64,000 nucleotides of DNA from Microbacterium sp. C7(2022) (GTDB lineage Bacteria; Actinomycetota; Actinomycetes; Actinomycetales; Microbacteriaceae). A program made the position numbers and the translations under genes. The first letter of the stretch is position 1, and each line of letters begins with the position of its first letter. A model generated the notes under the pieces. It searched no databases. It was given only the letters and a program-made list of their open reading frames with translations, and was not told where the DNA came from. Of the stretch, positions 8,034 to 17,512 are shown piece after piece. The stretch is from positions 248,001 through 312,000 of the forward strand of contig NZ_JAPEHV010000002.1 of assembly GCF_028823665.1 (NCBI RefSeq), in the 5' to 3' direction.

Positions 8034-8917
8034 CCTCGAATCAGGGCATGAGAGATGGACGCGGCACCCGGTAGCACGATGTCACTGTCGCCGCGGAATG
8101 CCGCGCGCAGCTCGTCACGCGTGAACCAACGGACGGTGCGGATCTCTTCACCATCGGCGCGAGCATCGTTGTCATCGATCCCGTCGGCGAGGAAGCCAAG
8201 CATGAATGAGCGTGGGAAGGGCCACGCCTGCGAGCCGCGATAGCGCATCGTGTGCACACGGATACCGCACTCTTCACGGAGTTCGCGGCGCACGGCGTCC
8301 TCGGCCGACTCCCCTGCCTCGACGAAGCCCGCGAAGCAGGAGAATCGGTTGGGCTCCCAAAGGGTGTTGTTCCCTAATAGGAGACGATCAGGATCTGTGG
8401 CGCTGGTCACAGCCACGATCACGGCGGGATCGGTTCGCGGAAAGTGTTGCCGTCCGCACGAGGCGCAACGACGGGACCAACCACCGTCTTCGACGTCGGC
8501 CCGCTCTCCACACGCGGGGCAGAATGATGCGTCGGTCAACCAGCGGCTGAGACTGACCGCGGCGACCGCCGCTGCCGCGTCGTCCGGGTCGAGCCCGTGC
8601 GTGACGCGCCGCACACTTTGCCAGTCCACTGGCTCGACGAAATCGGCGACGTGATCGTCCGACACGATTGCCAGCAGCGCGGGCGAACCATCCGCGAATG
8701 CACCGAGCATTGCCCACTGCGTCGCGGGCGGCGCATCATCGACCGCACACCACCTCACGTGGCCGCCACTTGCCAGCGGAACCCGATCTCCGTGCAACAC
8801 GAGGACCCGGGACCGCGGGTCCCTGCGCGCCTCGTCGACGGCATCCGGGCGGGCCCGCTCAGCACCCGGACGACGATATCCGACTGGCCTCAGGGCGGGA
8901 TCAACGTGTGATGTCAT
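8015..8917 (-). CDS. nudC: NADH pyrophosphatase / NAD-cap Nudix hydrolase
   Basis: 300-residue NudC family enzyme hydrolysing NAD(H) to NMN(H) and AMP; family members also remove NAD caps from RNA. Order: N-terminal domain, zinc ribbon (CPAC and CASC near residues 133-150), then the Nudix domain with the full box GX5EX7REXXEEXG (GFVEAGESAEDAVRREL then REECGI). The family-specific motif downstream of the box reads SQAWPFPRS, with Ala where SQPWPFPxS is usual. ATG 8917 is preferred over 8953 because AGGAGG lies 10 bases upstream. It overlaps uvrD2 by a few bases, so the two are probably translationally coupled. Confidence 0.92.
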   Translation of the reverse strand: MTSHVDPALRPVGYRRPGAERARPDAVDEARRDPRSRVLVLHGDRVPLASGGHVRWCAVDDAPPATQWAMLGAFADGSPALLAIVSDDHVADFVEPVDWQSVRRVTHGLDPDDAAAAVAAVSLSRWLTDASFCPACGERADVEDGGWSRRCASCGRQHFPRTDPAVIVAVTSATDPDRLLLGNNTLWEPNRFSCFAGFVEAGESAEDAVRRELREECGIRVHTMRYRGSQAWPFPRSFMLGFLADGIDDNDARADGEEIRTVRWFTRDELRAAFRGDSDIVLPGAASISHALIRGWCDGE

Positions 8918-9022
8918 ATCAGCCAATCCTCCTGCGATCGGGTCGTCTCTCACGGCGAAACGCCCTCGGCGTGACTGGCACCTATCAGGGCGTGGCGCGG
9001 CGCGGGGCGCCGAGACCCGACC

Positions 9023-9034
9023 TACGCTGGGCTC
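9023..9034 (+). promoter_or_regulatory. Leaderless -10 element for the phosphotransferase-fold gene
   Basis: TACGCT, six bases, then ATG 9035. There is no ribosome binding site. Confidence 0.55.
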
Positions 9035-10285
9035 ATGGCACGCTCCCCTCTCACTCTAGCCGCGTCCGTCACATCGGCCTTGCCCGGTGCCGTGGCTACG
9101 AGGGTCAGCCCGCTCTCTGAACGCGTCAACGGAGCCTTTGACTCCGCACTCGTCGAGATAGACGGCGGCGTTCGAGTGGTCGTACGCGTACCGAACGATG
9201 AGAACGCAGCCGCACGGTTAGCCGATGAGCTTCGTGCTCTCGATGCGCTGACGGCTGGTGTGCGTGAGCTGCTGCCTTTCCAGGCACCCCACGTGCTCGG
9301 TCAATCGTCGCTGGGCGGAGTGCGCGCTGCCGTCATGAGCTACGTCCCTGGCTACCGGGTCGAGGCGCCGCACGTTCCCGCAGGACGCGGACTGGCACCC
9401 TCGCTCGGCGCGGCTATCGCCGCCGTTCATGCCCTGCCCACCTCGATCGTGCGCTCACCCGGGCTCCCCGCGCGCACAACATCGCAGGTGCGTGCCGAGG
9501 TCACGCGGCTCCTGGATAGAGCGGATGCCACCGAGCGCGTTCCGGTGTCGCTCACGGCCCGCTGGCGACGAGCGGTGGCCGACGACGGGTTGTGGCGCTT
9601 CGAGACCACGGTGACCCTCGGTGGCGTGACAGCTGCTTCCTTCGTGGTCGAGGACCTCGACGAGGTGCCGACGGTCACGGGACTCCTCGAGTGGCATGGG
9701 CTCGGTGTCGCAGACCCCGCTTTGGACCTCCAGTGGCTCGCCTCGTCCCCCGATGCGGCAGATGACGTCTTCGCGGCATACTCGGCGGCGGGAGGACGCT
9801 CTCCTGACCCGATGCTTCGGGCCCGCAGTCGCCTGTACGCCGAGCTCGAGTTCGCCAAGTGGCTAGTCCACGGCTACGACGAGGGCAACGAGGACGTGCT
9901 GACTGACGCGGAAGAATTGTTGCGGTCCCTCGCCCAGAGCACGGGCGGCGAGGATATTGCCGCAGAAGAGCTGTCGGATGCAGATTCGGCACTGGCTATG
10001 GTGGCCAATCTTGCGCCTTCGGCAGTGACCGTGGATACCTCGATGCAGACCGACGCGTATGACGCGGATGAGCTGTCAGGCTGGCTCACCGAAGACGATT
10101 CGCCCGCAGCGTCGCCCGAGGGTGCGGGCGAACCCGGCGGGTCGGTCCTCACCCCCGATGGCCAAGAACACGCGACCGAACCGATCGAGCTCGGCGATCT
10201 CGAGGCCGAGATCGCCGCTGCGGGGGATACCGAGGAAGCGGAGCGCGCCTCTGACGCCGCCCTCCGCCGCTGGCTCGCGGACTGA
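9035..10285 (+). CDS. Aminoglycoside phosphotransferase-fold protein with degenerate catalytic motifs
   Basis: 416 residues. The first ~290 follow the APH/choline-kinase fold: an N-lobe with ALVEIDGGVRVVVRVP, a hinge (AVMSYVPGYRVE) and a helical C-lobe. At the Brenner-loop position (usually HGDLHPGN) the protein has LGGVTAAS at about residues 195-202. At the metal-binding Asp position (usually DW or DFG) it has EWHG at about 219-222, followed by the structurally conserved GVADPALDLQWL. The catalytic Asp and Asn are thus absent. The last ~120 residues are acidic, low-complexity and probably disordered. It sits tail-to-tail with adnB (14-base gap) and divergent from nudC. An adaptor, scaffold or regulatory role is an inference; kinase activity looks unlikely. 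Confidence 0.8.
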   Translation: MARSPLTLAASVTSALPGAVATRVSPLSERVNGAFDSALVEIDGGVRVVVRVPNDENAAARLADELRALDALTAGVRELLPFQAPHVLGQSSLGGVRAAVMSYVPGYRVEAPHVPAGRGLAPSLGAAIAAVHALPTSIVRSPGLPARTTSQVRAEVTRLLDRADATERVPVSLTARWRRAVADDGLWRFETTVTLGGVTAASFVVEDLDEVPTVTGLLEWHGLGVADPALDLQWLASSPDAADDVFAAYSAAGGRSPDPMLRARSRLYAELEFAKWLVHGYDEGNEDVLTDAEELLRSLAQSTGGEDIAAEELSDADSALAMVANLAPSAVTVDTSMQTDAYDADELSGWLTEDDSPAASPEGAGEPGGSVLTPDGQEHATEPIELGDLEAEIAAAGDTEEAERASDAALRRWLAD

Positions 10286-10299
10286 CCCCGGACGCAGAC

Positions 10300-13200
10300 T
10301 CAGCCGCGCAGGATGAGGTCGTCCGCGACGTAGTAAAGCGCCACGTCGATGTCGTCCATGGCCACTCCGTGTTTCGCGTGATAGGCGCGTCGATACAGCT
10401 CCAATTGCAGCATCCGCTCTGCTCGCTCGGCGTCGGTTTTGGGTGGCACGCCCGTCTTCCAATCCACGATTTCGATCCGCCCCCCGCGGTCGTCGCGGCG
10501 ATAGACAGCATCGAGTTTGCAGATCACGACATGGTCTCGCCCGTCGAGGTCAGAATCGGTGAAGTTGATCTCGCTTTCCACTTCCAGCGGCGTCAGGTCC
10601 GCCCACTCAGACGCAAGAAAACGTTCGCGCAAACGAGCGAGCGTCGCGGCATCATCCTCTGACGCCACGCTCGCATCGCTCTCGACGTCACTTTCCCACA
10701 GCGCATCGTCGAGCGACGGCCCAGTCCCTGCGCGGCCGGAGCGTTGCTCGACCCACGCATGGAAGAGCGTGCCCACACGAGTCTGGCGATACGGTCTCTC
10801 AGGCAGCGGTCGCTCGATCTGCGCCACAGTCCCGTCGTAATCCGACACGAAGTCCTTGTAGCGCGATGCCGCGATCCGGGTCGGAGCAACGAGCGATGCG
10901 GCGCCCTGGCGCGCCTCACGTTCTGCAAGCAGCAACGCGACATCCCGGTCAGGGATCACGGGCTCGCTTGCGAGTGCCGTTTCCACTGCCGCTGCAGCGT
11001 CGAGCACGTGCGCGCGACGCGCTCCCAAGGGATCGAGCGGCCACCGCAAGAGGCGCCGCTCCCCTTGATACGGATTGTCTCCGGCATCACATCCCGACAG
11101 ATCCATCCCTCGCGAGGCTGCGATCTCTCGAAAGAACACGCTCGGCTCGCGTGGATTCTTCGTCCCCGACCAGAACGACCCCGTCAGCAGGAGGTGATCT
11201 CGTGCACGCGTGACGGCCACATACGCCAGGCGTCGATCTTCGTTTACCCCGCGTGCGCGGCCCTCTTCCGCGAAATCCAGTATTGCGTCACGCATGGCCT
11301 GCGCGGTCGGGGCCTCGTCCTCGTGCCATCGCAGACGTGGCAACCAGTCGGCGTCGCCGCGGAACTCATATGGCAACACTCCGAAGCCGAGCCAGGCTCG
11401 CGTGTCGCGCGGCGCGCTGGGCAGTTCGTCCTTCACCACCCGAACGACCGCCACCGCGTCCCATTCCAGCCCCTTCGATCCGTGAATCGTCAGCAGCTGC
11501 ACCACATCGTCTTCGGGAGGCTCAGTGCGCGGAGCGAATTCGTCCAGTTGCTCGGCATGGTCGAGCCACGCGAGAAGCGCGGGCAACGACCCGGACTCAT
11601 CTGCCGCAAGGAAGCCCTGGAGCTCGTCGACGAATGCGCGCAGCTGCGCAGAGGCGACACGGGCTGGCCCTCGGGCCGCGTTCGACGCGAGTTCGATGTC
11701 GAGCCGCAACTCTGATTCGATCAGGCGCACAAGCTCAGGAATCGGAACACCGGCAGCACGTCGGAGGCCGGAGAGAACTTCGCCGGCCTCGCGCAAACGG
11801 GCGCGCGCGTCCACAGTGAAGCCAGCGAGCCACCCATGGTCGGCCGGGTGGCGAGCGATGAAGTCCAGAGCGTCGACCAGGCTGCCGCTCTCTTCACCCC
11901 CGCCCGAGCGCAAGCTTTCGAGCACGCCCGCGGGGAGGGGCTGAAGGGCCGCATCATGGCGCGCAATGCGCCGGCTGAGCGACGCCAACTCCCGTAGATC
12001 GGGAAGACCGATCTCCCAGCGCGGCCCGGCCAGAAGCCGAATCAATGCCGAGCCCGCGGTCGGGTCGCTGATCACCCGCAGTGTGCTCACGACGTCGACG
12101 ACCTCCGGCGTCGACAACAGCCCGCCGAGTCCGAGAATGCGATGTGGGATGCCACGCTGCGCCAACGCATCGCCAAAGCGAACCATGTGTTTCTTGCTGC
12201 GGAACAACACGGCACCGGTGGTGGCGCTCCCTCGCGCCGCGCGTTCGGCGCGCACGCGTTCGAACCACTCTGCGACCCGGTCAGCTTCCGCATCGAGATC
12301 GTTGTCGAATGCCATCTCGACGTGTCCCACGGGAGCATCAGGACGGGCGCGGAGGGGCTCGACGGCGACGGGGGCGGATGCCGCGAGCGGCGCGAGAACC
12401 GCGTTAGCCGCGTCGAGGACGGCGGAACTGTTTCGCCAGCTGGTCACTAGCGAGTATTCGCCGCAGGTCATCGTCGGAGCGAACGCGTGAGCGAACCCGC
12501 CGAGATTCCCAGCACTCGCCCCACGCCACCCGTAGATCGCCTGGTGCGGGTCGCCGACTGCCATGACCGAACTGTCTGCGAACAACGTCGCCAACAGATC
12601 CGTTTGAACGACGGAGGTGTCCTGATATTCATCGAGGAGGACGACCCGGAACCGGTCGCGCATCTCCTCGCGCACCGTCGTGTGACTACCCACCACCTCG
12701 AGCGCGCCCGCAACCTGGTCTGAGAAGTCGATGACACCAAGCCGCTGCTTCTGTCGCCCATACTCGCGGGCAAGCTCCGCGAGCAGAGAGAGTCCGCTCA
12801 CACGAGCGTGCGCGAGGACAACGTCGCGGTACACCACGGTGCGCGCAGAGGTAGATGGCCGCTCCAGCACGCTATCGAACCGCGCGGGAAAAGCGGCCAG
12901 GGCGTCGAGGTCCACCAGGTTATCGCTGCAGTCGCGTGCGATGCGCAGGGCCGCGTCGATCACCGTACGCAGCGCTTCGGTTCGGTGTTCGAGTCGGTCA
13001 TCGTCCGAAGACAACACGACCCGCCGCATCAACAGCCACGCGGCGGACTCGGAAAGGATGGCAACCTCCGCATCGCGCCCCACCCGCACGGCATGCTCCC
13101 GCACGATTTGATCGGCGAAGCTGTTGTACGTCAACACAGTGGGTCGATGAAGCAGGGCATCCGCAGCGGCCACTTCCGGCGACGCCCCGACACGACGCGC

Positions 13201-13629
13201 CAGCGCGCGGATGACGTCTTGCCGCCTCTGCTCGCTCTCCCCGGGCACGCGTGTGCGCTCAAGTTCGCTGAACACCGCAAGCTCCCCGTGCGCGTGCAGC
13301 TGGTCGAGATGCGGCAAAAGTCCCGCGTGTTCGAACTCCGAAAGCCGGTGCAGGCGCTTCTGGACACGTTCCGCCAACTCGCCCGCGGCCTTCCGTGTGA
13401 AAGTCAGGCCGAGGACTTCGTGCCGTTGCACCCAGCCGTTCGCGACGAGCCACACCACGCGCGACGCCATTGTCTCGGTCTTACCACTACCCGCGCCCGC
13501 CACGACGAGCGCCGGCGCCATTGGCGCTTCGATCACGGCCGCTTGCGCTTGTGTGGGCGGGAACTGGCCCAACGCCGCAGCGATCGCGTGCGCGCTGACG
13601 GATACCTTCGACTTGCGCTGGTCGTTCAC
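10300..13629 (-). CDS. adnB: AdnB-like helicase-nuclease subunit
   Basis: About 1109 residues; lead motor and nuclease subunit of the AdnAB complex that resects DNA double-strand breaks for recombination in actinobacteria. All SF1 motifs look intact: VVAGAGSGKTETMASR, VLLDEYQDTS, VGDPHQAIYGWRGAS, LTIHGSKGLEWDAV and YVAVTRARDHLLL. The C-terminal RecB-family nuclease shows VGTLFHAWVEQ, VICKLDAVY, EIVDWKTGVP and the Q/Y helix MLQLELYRRAY. Length matches mycobacterial AdnB (about 1100). The frame is open from 13665. GTG 13629 is preferred because its GTGA overlaps the adnA stop, giving translational coupling. AdnA lies upstream on the same strand. Confidence 0.92.
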   Translation of the reverse strand: MNDQRKSKVSVSAHAIAAALGQFPPTQAQAAVIEAPMAPALVVAGAGSGKTETMASRVVWLVANGWVQRHEVLGLTFTRKAAGELAERVQKRLHRLSEFEHAGLLPHLDQLHAHGELAVFSELERTRVPGESEQRRQDVIRALARRVGASPEVAAADALLHRPTVLTYNSFADQIVREHAVRVGRDAEVAILSESAAWLLMRRVVLSSDDDRLEHRTEALRTVIDAALRIARDCSDNLVDLDALAAFPARFDSVLERPSTSARTVVYRDVVLAHARVSGLSLLAELAREYGRQKQRLGVIDFSDQVAGALEVVGSHTTVREEMRDRFRVVLLDEYQDTSVVQTDLLATLFADSSVMAVGDPHQAIYGWRGASAGNLGGFAHAFAPTMTCGEYSLVTSWRNSSAVLDAANAVLAPLAASAPVAVEPLRARPDAPVGHVEMAFDNDLDAEADRVAEWFERVRAERAARGSATTGAVLFRSKKHMVRFGDALAQRGIPHRILGLGGLLSTPEVVDVVSTLRVISDPTAGSALIRLLAGPRWEIGLPDLRELASLSRRIARHDAALQPLPAGVLESLRSGGGEESGSLVDALDFIARHPADHGWLAGFTVDARARLREAGEVLSGLRRAAGVPIPELVRLIESELRLDIELASNAARGPARVASAQLRAFVDELQGFLAADESGSLPALLAWLDHAEQLDEFAPRTEPPEDDVVQLLTIHGSKGLEWDAVAVVRVVKDELPSAPRDTRAWLGFGVLPYEFRGDADWLPRLRWHEDEAPTAQAMRDAILDFAEEGRARGVNEDRRLAYVAVTRARDHLLLTGSFWSGTKNPREPSVFFREIAASRGMDLSGCDAGDNPYQGERRLLRWPLDPLGARRAHVLDAAAAVETALASEPVIPDRDVALLLAEREARQGAASLVAPTRIAASRYKDFVSDYDGTVAQIERPLPERPYRQTRVGTLFHAWVEQRSGRAGTGPSLDDALWESDVESDASVASEDDAATLARLRERFLASEWADLTPLEVESEINFTDSDLDGRDHVVICKLDAVYRRDDRGGRIEIVDWKTGVPPKTDAERAERMLQLELYRRAYHAKHGVAMDDIDVALYYVADDLILRG

Positions 13630-16600
13630 GATGCACTCACCGAGCCGATCGTGTGAATCCGACATAGTCCGTAGGAGTGTTCATCGCGGCAGTGCTCCTC
13701 ATATGGCGCTCGAAAAACTGTGCCGCCCATCACTGACACGGCCTCACGCACGCGCGTAAGAAACGCATCACGTCGCTCATCATCGAACGGCGCTTGACGT
13801 GGTTCGGCGTAATCGAGGCGCGTCGAGGACGGCGTGAGCACGAGCAGCTTGGCTCCGCCCGAAGGATGGCCGGTCGCCGCAGGGATTGCCCCGAAATCGA
13901 AAGCCAGCTGGTAGGCCGCAAGCTGAGGATTCTCGAGCACTTTCGCGTCGGTCTGGGGCTCGCGCTTGCCGGTCTTGAGATCGACGATCACCACGGTTCC
14001 TTCGGCTGTGAGCTCCACTCGATCGATGTAGCCGGAGAGTATCGCCCCATGCGGAAACACGTTCGTGTCCATGGGAATCGCAACTTCGAAGTGCGGCTCG
14101 GCATCGAGCAGCGCTCCGCCGGACTGCTCGAAGCGACTCAGATACCTGTGCAAACGCCCGATCATGTCGCGCGCCCTCGCACGCTCCGCCCGGTCGCGCC
14201 ACTCTGCCTCGAAGTCCAGTTCGCCCCACCTCGACTCGACTTGCTCCCACAGCTGAGCCTCCGTACTGCCTACAGAGTTCTCCAGTGCCGCATGAATGAT
14301 GGTCCCCAACCCTGCTGTTGCACTACCCGCGTCGCCTCCGAGGTCGCCGATCACCCAGTTCAGCTCGCATTCCTCGAGCGTGTGCAGACGGGAGGGTGAG
14401 ACCCTGATGGCCTCGCGGGCCACGTCGCGCACCGGTCCGTTCGACGTCGGACCCTTCACTCCGTACCAGTCCTGCGGCGATGCGCCGGGCACGCCTGCAC
14501 GGGCGAGCAAGGCGAGCTGCCCGGCAGAATGGTCACGACGAGCCGGACTGGCTGATTCCCCTGCGAGGCGGCGATGACGAGCAACCAGTCCGCGCAGTGA
14601 GAGCGGGTGGTCAATCACTGCGCGTTGCGAATCGGGGAAGAACTCGAAAAAGACGCTCGGACCGGTGTCGTCATCGTCAACTGCGGTGACGATGAGGTGT
14701 TCCGTGGCCCGTGAGAGCGCCCGAACCAAGAGACGGAGCTCATCGCTCATCGCCTCGCGACGGCGATCCAATGTGTCCGTGACATCGGGCTCTTCATCGC
14801 CGCGAACAGCGGCACCCGCCAGTCGCCACGTCTCCAAAAGACTTCCGCGTAGCCGCGTGTTCGGCCACACACCGTCTTGGACACCGGCGACGACCACTGT
14901 GTCGAACTCCAGTCCAAGCGAGCCTGCGGGAGTCATGACCCGCACAAAATCACCCGATTGTGGTGCATCCAGGCGGTCATCTGCGACGGCACTGTCGATC
15001 ACACTGCGAACGAACACCATCGGATCGGCATCGAGGGAACGTTCGACGAATCGCTTCGCTGATTGGAACACCGCCACAACCGCATCAAGGTCGCGATGGG
15101 CGCGCTCCGCCACCGGGCCACGTCCTCGGGCGGCATCCGACCATGCACGCTCCAAACCGCTGCGACTCCACGCAGTCCACAGCAACTCGTGGGCGGTCGC
15201 CCCCTGCCTAAGCCCAGTCCGCAGCTCCTCGAGCGTACGAGCGAGCACGGCGGCGCGGCGCGCCTCTCTCATATCCACGAGATCGAGCTCGAGCGGAGTG
15301 CGCATCGCGCTAAGCAGCAACTCCCGGCCGCTTCGTTGGCCTCCCTCTGCGAGTTCGCGATGACGCAGGGCCGAGCGCAACCGTCGAACATCGACGGCAT
15401 CCAACCGCCCAAAAGTGCCCGAAAGCGCCGCTGTGATCTCGTCAGCCGTCCAGTCAGTCGCTGACGCCAGCTCCAGGAGGTGCATCAAGTCGCGCACAGG
15501 GGCGAGCGCGCCGAGTGCATTCCCTGCCCCCGCAGTTCGAGTCGGGACTTCACGCGCCGCCAGTTCCGTGTGAAGCGCCGCAACCTGACGCGTGTCGTGC
15601 GCGATCACGGCACACTGTGACCATTCCACCCCGTCGTGCACGTGGCGTTCACGCAGGAGTCGCGCAATCAGATCAAACTCTTCGGCACTGGAGCGCGCGG
15701 TCAACGCGCGCAATGACGGTTCCGTGCCTGCGGCATCTCTTTCGGCGGCGTGTCTTTCGGCGGCATCGTGCGCTGCCGGCGGAGTGCGGTGATGGACGAC
15801 TCCGACCGCGCCGATACTCTGCGTGACGCGGCGAATCACGTCGTGCTGCGCTGGGGTGCCACGGTGCACGCCGTCTAGCACCATGGGCGTGCCGATGCGT
15901 GCCACCAGCGACGCGAAGTTCGCTGGTGTCGCCCCCCGGAACGCACCGGATCCCACATCGGGGTCACCGAATGCCATCACCGCGATGCCACGGGAACGCA
16001 AGGCGTCGACCAACGCCACGCCGCCGTACGTGAGTTCTTGAGCATCATCCACGAGCAAGACACGCAATCGGTCGAGGGTCTCAATCCCCGGCGCCTCTCT
16101 GCGCACGATCTCAACGGCCTCGCGTACGAGTCCCGCCGCATCGCGGTGGGCACCGCGCATCACCGCGCGAACCTGCCGATACTCGGCAAGGAAACTCGAC
16201 AGGGACTGCCAGATGTCGTGCCCGTCGCGAGCGCCCAGCGCGCGTAGGCGATCGGGGCCAACACCCACCGTCGTGCACTCGGCGAAGAACGTGCGCACCT
16301 CCGCACGGAAACCAGCCGTAGCGCGAATCTCGGGCGAGAGCCACTCAGGCCAGCGGGACTCACCGGCGCGCTCATCTTCTGCGTCCCCGGCGAGGAGATC
16401 CCCGATGATCTGGTCTTCGTCCGCTCCCGTGAGTAGTTGCGGCGAAGGCTCTCCCGCCATCACCGCCGCTGCGCGCACGATCTGAAAGGCGAAGGAGGTC
16501 AGGGAGCGAGCCAGCGGGCCGGACGTCGCTCGTCCGACGGCCACCGCCAGTTCATCCCGGAGCATGGTTGCACTCTGCCGAGAGGGCGTCACGGCAAGAA

Positions 16601-16808
16601 TCGCATCCGGCGGAAGCGCCTCAGCGCCGCGCGTGAGATGCACGGCGCGACGAACCAGCGCGGTCGTCTTTCCGCTCCCCGGGCCGCCGACGATGACCGC
16701 AGAGTCGCTCACCGGCCGCGCGATCACAGCCGTCTGCACAGAATCGAGAACGGCACTCAATACGCCATCGTCGCGTCGCGCACTCCCCTGTCGGCTGGCC
16801 TCATCCAC
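13626..16808 (-). CDS. adnA: AdnA-like helicase-nuclease subunit
   Basis: About 1060 residues, matching mycobacterial AdnA (about 1050); partner of AdnB in double-strand break end processing. Walker A is canonical (IVGGPGSGKTTALVRR). Motif II reads LLVDDAQELT instead of DE-Q-D, and motif III reads AFGDPDVGSGAFRGA without the usual Q-x-I-Y, suggesting a weak motor, in line with the subordinate role described for AdnA. The nuclease domain is well kept: LGTIIHAALENS, GYIDRVEL, IVDLKTGKREP and NPQLAAYQLAF. Cys residues in EECELNW and HCRDEHSYGLC could take part in an Fe-S cluster, but a full four-Cys pattern is not evident. GTG 16808 is chosen over ATG 16847 because TACGGT lies exactly six bases upstream. 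Confidence 0.9.
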   Translation of the reverse strand: MDEASRQGSARRDDGVLSAVLDSVQTAVIARPVSDSAVIVGGPGSGKTTALVRRAVHLTRGAEALPPDAILAVTPSRQSATMLRDELAVAVGRATSGPLARSLTSFAFQIVRAAAVMAGEPSPQLLTGADEDQIIGDLLAGDAEDERAGESRWPEWLSPEIRATAGFRAEVRTFFAECTTVGVGPDRLRALGARDGHDIWQSLSSFLAEYRQVRAVMRGAHRDAAGLVREAVEIVRREAPGIETLDRLRVLLVDDAQELTYGGVALVDALRSRGIAVMAFGDPDVGSGAFRGATPANFASLVARIGTPMVLDGVHRGTPAQHDVIRRVTQSIGAVGVVHHRTPPAAHDAAERHAAERDAAGTEPSLRALTARSSAEEFDLIARLLRERHVHDGVEWSQCAVIAHDTRQVAALHTELAAREVPTRTAGAGNALGALAPVRDLMHLLELASATDWTADEITAALSGTFGRLDAVDVRRLRSALRHRELAEGGQRSGRELLLSAMRTPLELDLVDMREARRAAVLARTLEELRTGLRQGATAHELLWTAWSRSGLERAWSDAARGRGPVAERAHRDLDAVVAVFQSAKRFVERSLDADPMVFVRSVIDSAVADDRLDAPQSGDFVRVMTPAGSLGLEFDTVVVAGVQDGVWPNTRLRGSLLETWRLAGAAVRGDEEPDVTDTLDRRREAMSDELRLLVRALSRATEHLIVTAVDDDDTGPSVFFEFFPDSQRAVIDHPLSLRGLVARHRRLAGESASPARRDHSAGQLALLARAGVPGASPQDWYGVKGPTSNGPVRDVAREAIRVSPSRLHTLEECELNWVIGDLGGDAGSATAGLGTIIHAALENSVGSTEAQLWEQVESRWGELDFEAEWRDRAERARARDMIGRLHRYLSRFEQSGGALLDAEPHFEVAIPMDTNVFPHGAILSGYIDRVELTAEGTVVIVDLKTGKREPQTDAKVLENPQLAAYQLAFDFGAIPAATGHPSGGAKLLVLTPSSTRLDYAEPRQAPFDDERRDAFLTRVREAVSVMGGTVFRAPYEEHCRDEHSYGLCRIHTIGSVSAS

Positions 16809-16820
16809 CCCTCGACCGTA
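16809..16820 (-). promoter_or_regulatory. Leaderless -10 element for adnA
   Basis: On the minus strand TACGGT is followed by six bases and GTG 16808. This moves the adnA start 13 codons downstream of the longest frame. Confidence 0.5.
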
Positions 16821-16908
16821 GCCGTACGTTCCGACACTCACGGGCATGCCTCATCGACCGTTCGCGCAGAGCGAGCGCCCAGCGACCGAGGCAACGGGGC
16901 GTGTGTCG

Positions 16909-16914
16909 TAGGCT
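16909..16914 (+). promoter_or_regulatory. Probable -10 for the DUF3107 gene
   Basis: TAGGCT lies about 50 bases before the GTG start. The leader contains a short GC hairpin (cccgg, 6-base loop, ccggg) and an AAAGAGGG ribosome binding site. Confidence 0.4.
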
Positions 16915-16964
16915 TGCGGTGCACCCGGATATCGCCGGGGCAGCACCGCGAAAGAGGGCATCAC

Positions 16965-17189
16965 GTGGAGATCCGCATCGGCATCGCGAACACCGGCCGC
17001 GAGCTCAGCTTCGACACCAGCGAGACGGCTGCAGCCGTGAAGAAGTCCGTGGGCGCAGCCCTCGACGCCGGGGCCACTCACGTCTCATTCACCGACGTAA
17101 AGGGCAACTCCTACATCGTTCCCACCGCCGGTCTGGCGTTCATCGAGATCGGGACCGAAGAGTCGCGCCGCGTCGGTTTCGTGGCCTGA
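16965..17189 (+). CDS. DUF3107 family small protein
   Basis: 74-residue soluble protein, MEIRIGIANTGRELSF at the start, ending EESRRVGFVA. It is the actinobacterial DUF3107 family (recalled M. tuberculosis counterpart Rv3208A/TB9.4, also near adnAB and rhlE). Function unknown; the sequence suggests a small alpha/beta fold. The frame is open far upstream, but GTG 16965 is the family start and is preceded by AAAGAGGG. Only one base separates its stop from the next ATG, so the following membrane protein is co-translated. Confidence 0.9.
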   Translation: MEIRIGIANTGRELSFDTSETAAAVKKSVGAALDAGATHVSFTDVKGNSYIVPTAGLAFIEIGTEESRRVGFVA

Positions 17190-17190
17190 C

Positions 17191-17481
17191 ATGCAGATTA
17201 TTCTGGCGCTCGTCGTGGGCGCCGCGATCGGCGCCGGCATCCACTTTCTCGTCCCCGATCGCTATACGCGCGGGGTCGCTTTCGCACCTGTGTTGGGTGC
17301 CGCATCCGCGTCAGTTGCATGGGCCGTGATGACGTGGGCTGGCATCGGGACCGACAGCGTCTGGCTCTGGCTGTCGATGCTCATCGTGCCGCCGGTGGTG
17401 ACGTATCCCGTCACGCTGGTGATGGCGCGCCGCCGCATCGAGCACGATGCTCGCGAGCGTGTCGAACTGGGCATCGCCTGA
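17191..17481 (+). CDS. Small integral membrane protein of unknown function
   Basis: 96 residues with three hydrophobic helices (about 2-20, 30-50 and 56-78) and a charged C-terminal tail (ARRRIEHDARERVELGIA). No family motif was recognised. The ATG follows the DUF3107 stop after one base, so the pair forms a two-gene operon. It converges on the ferritin-like gene. Confidence 0.8.
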   Translation: MQIILALVVGAAIGAGIHFLVPDRYTRGVAFAPVLGAASASVAWAVMTWAGIGTDSVWLWLSMLIVPPVVTYPVTLVMARRRIEHDARERVELGIA

Positions 17482-17512
17482 CTCGCGCCCGCATCAGTGG
17501 GGCGGTTCCGAC

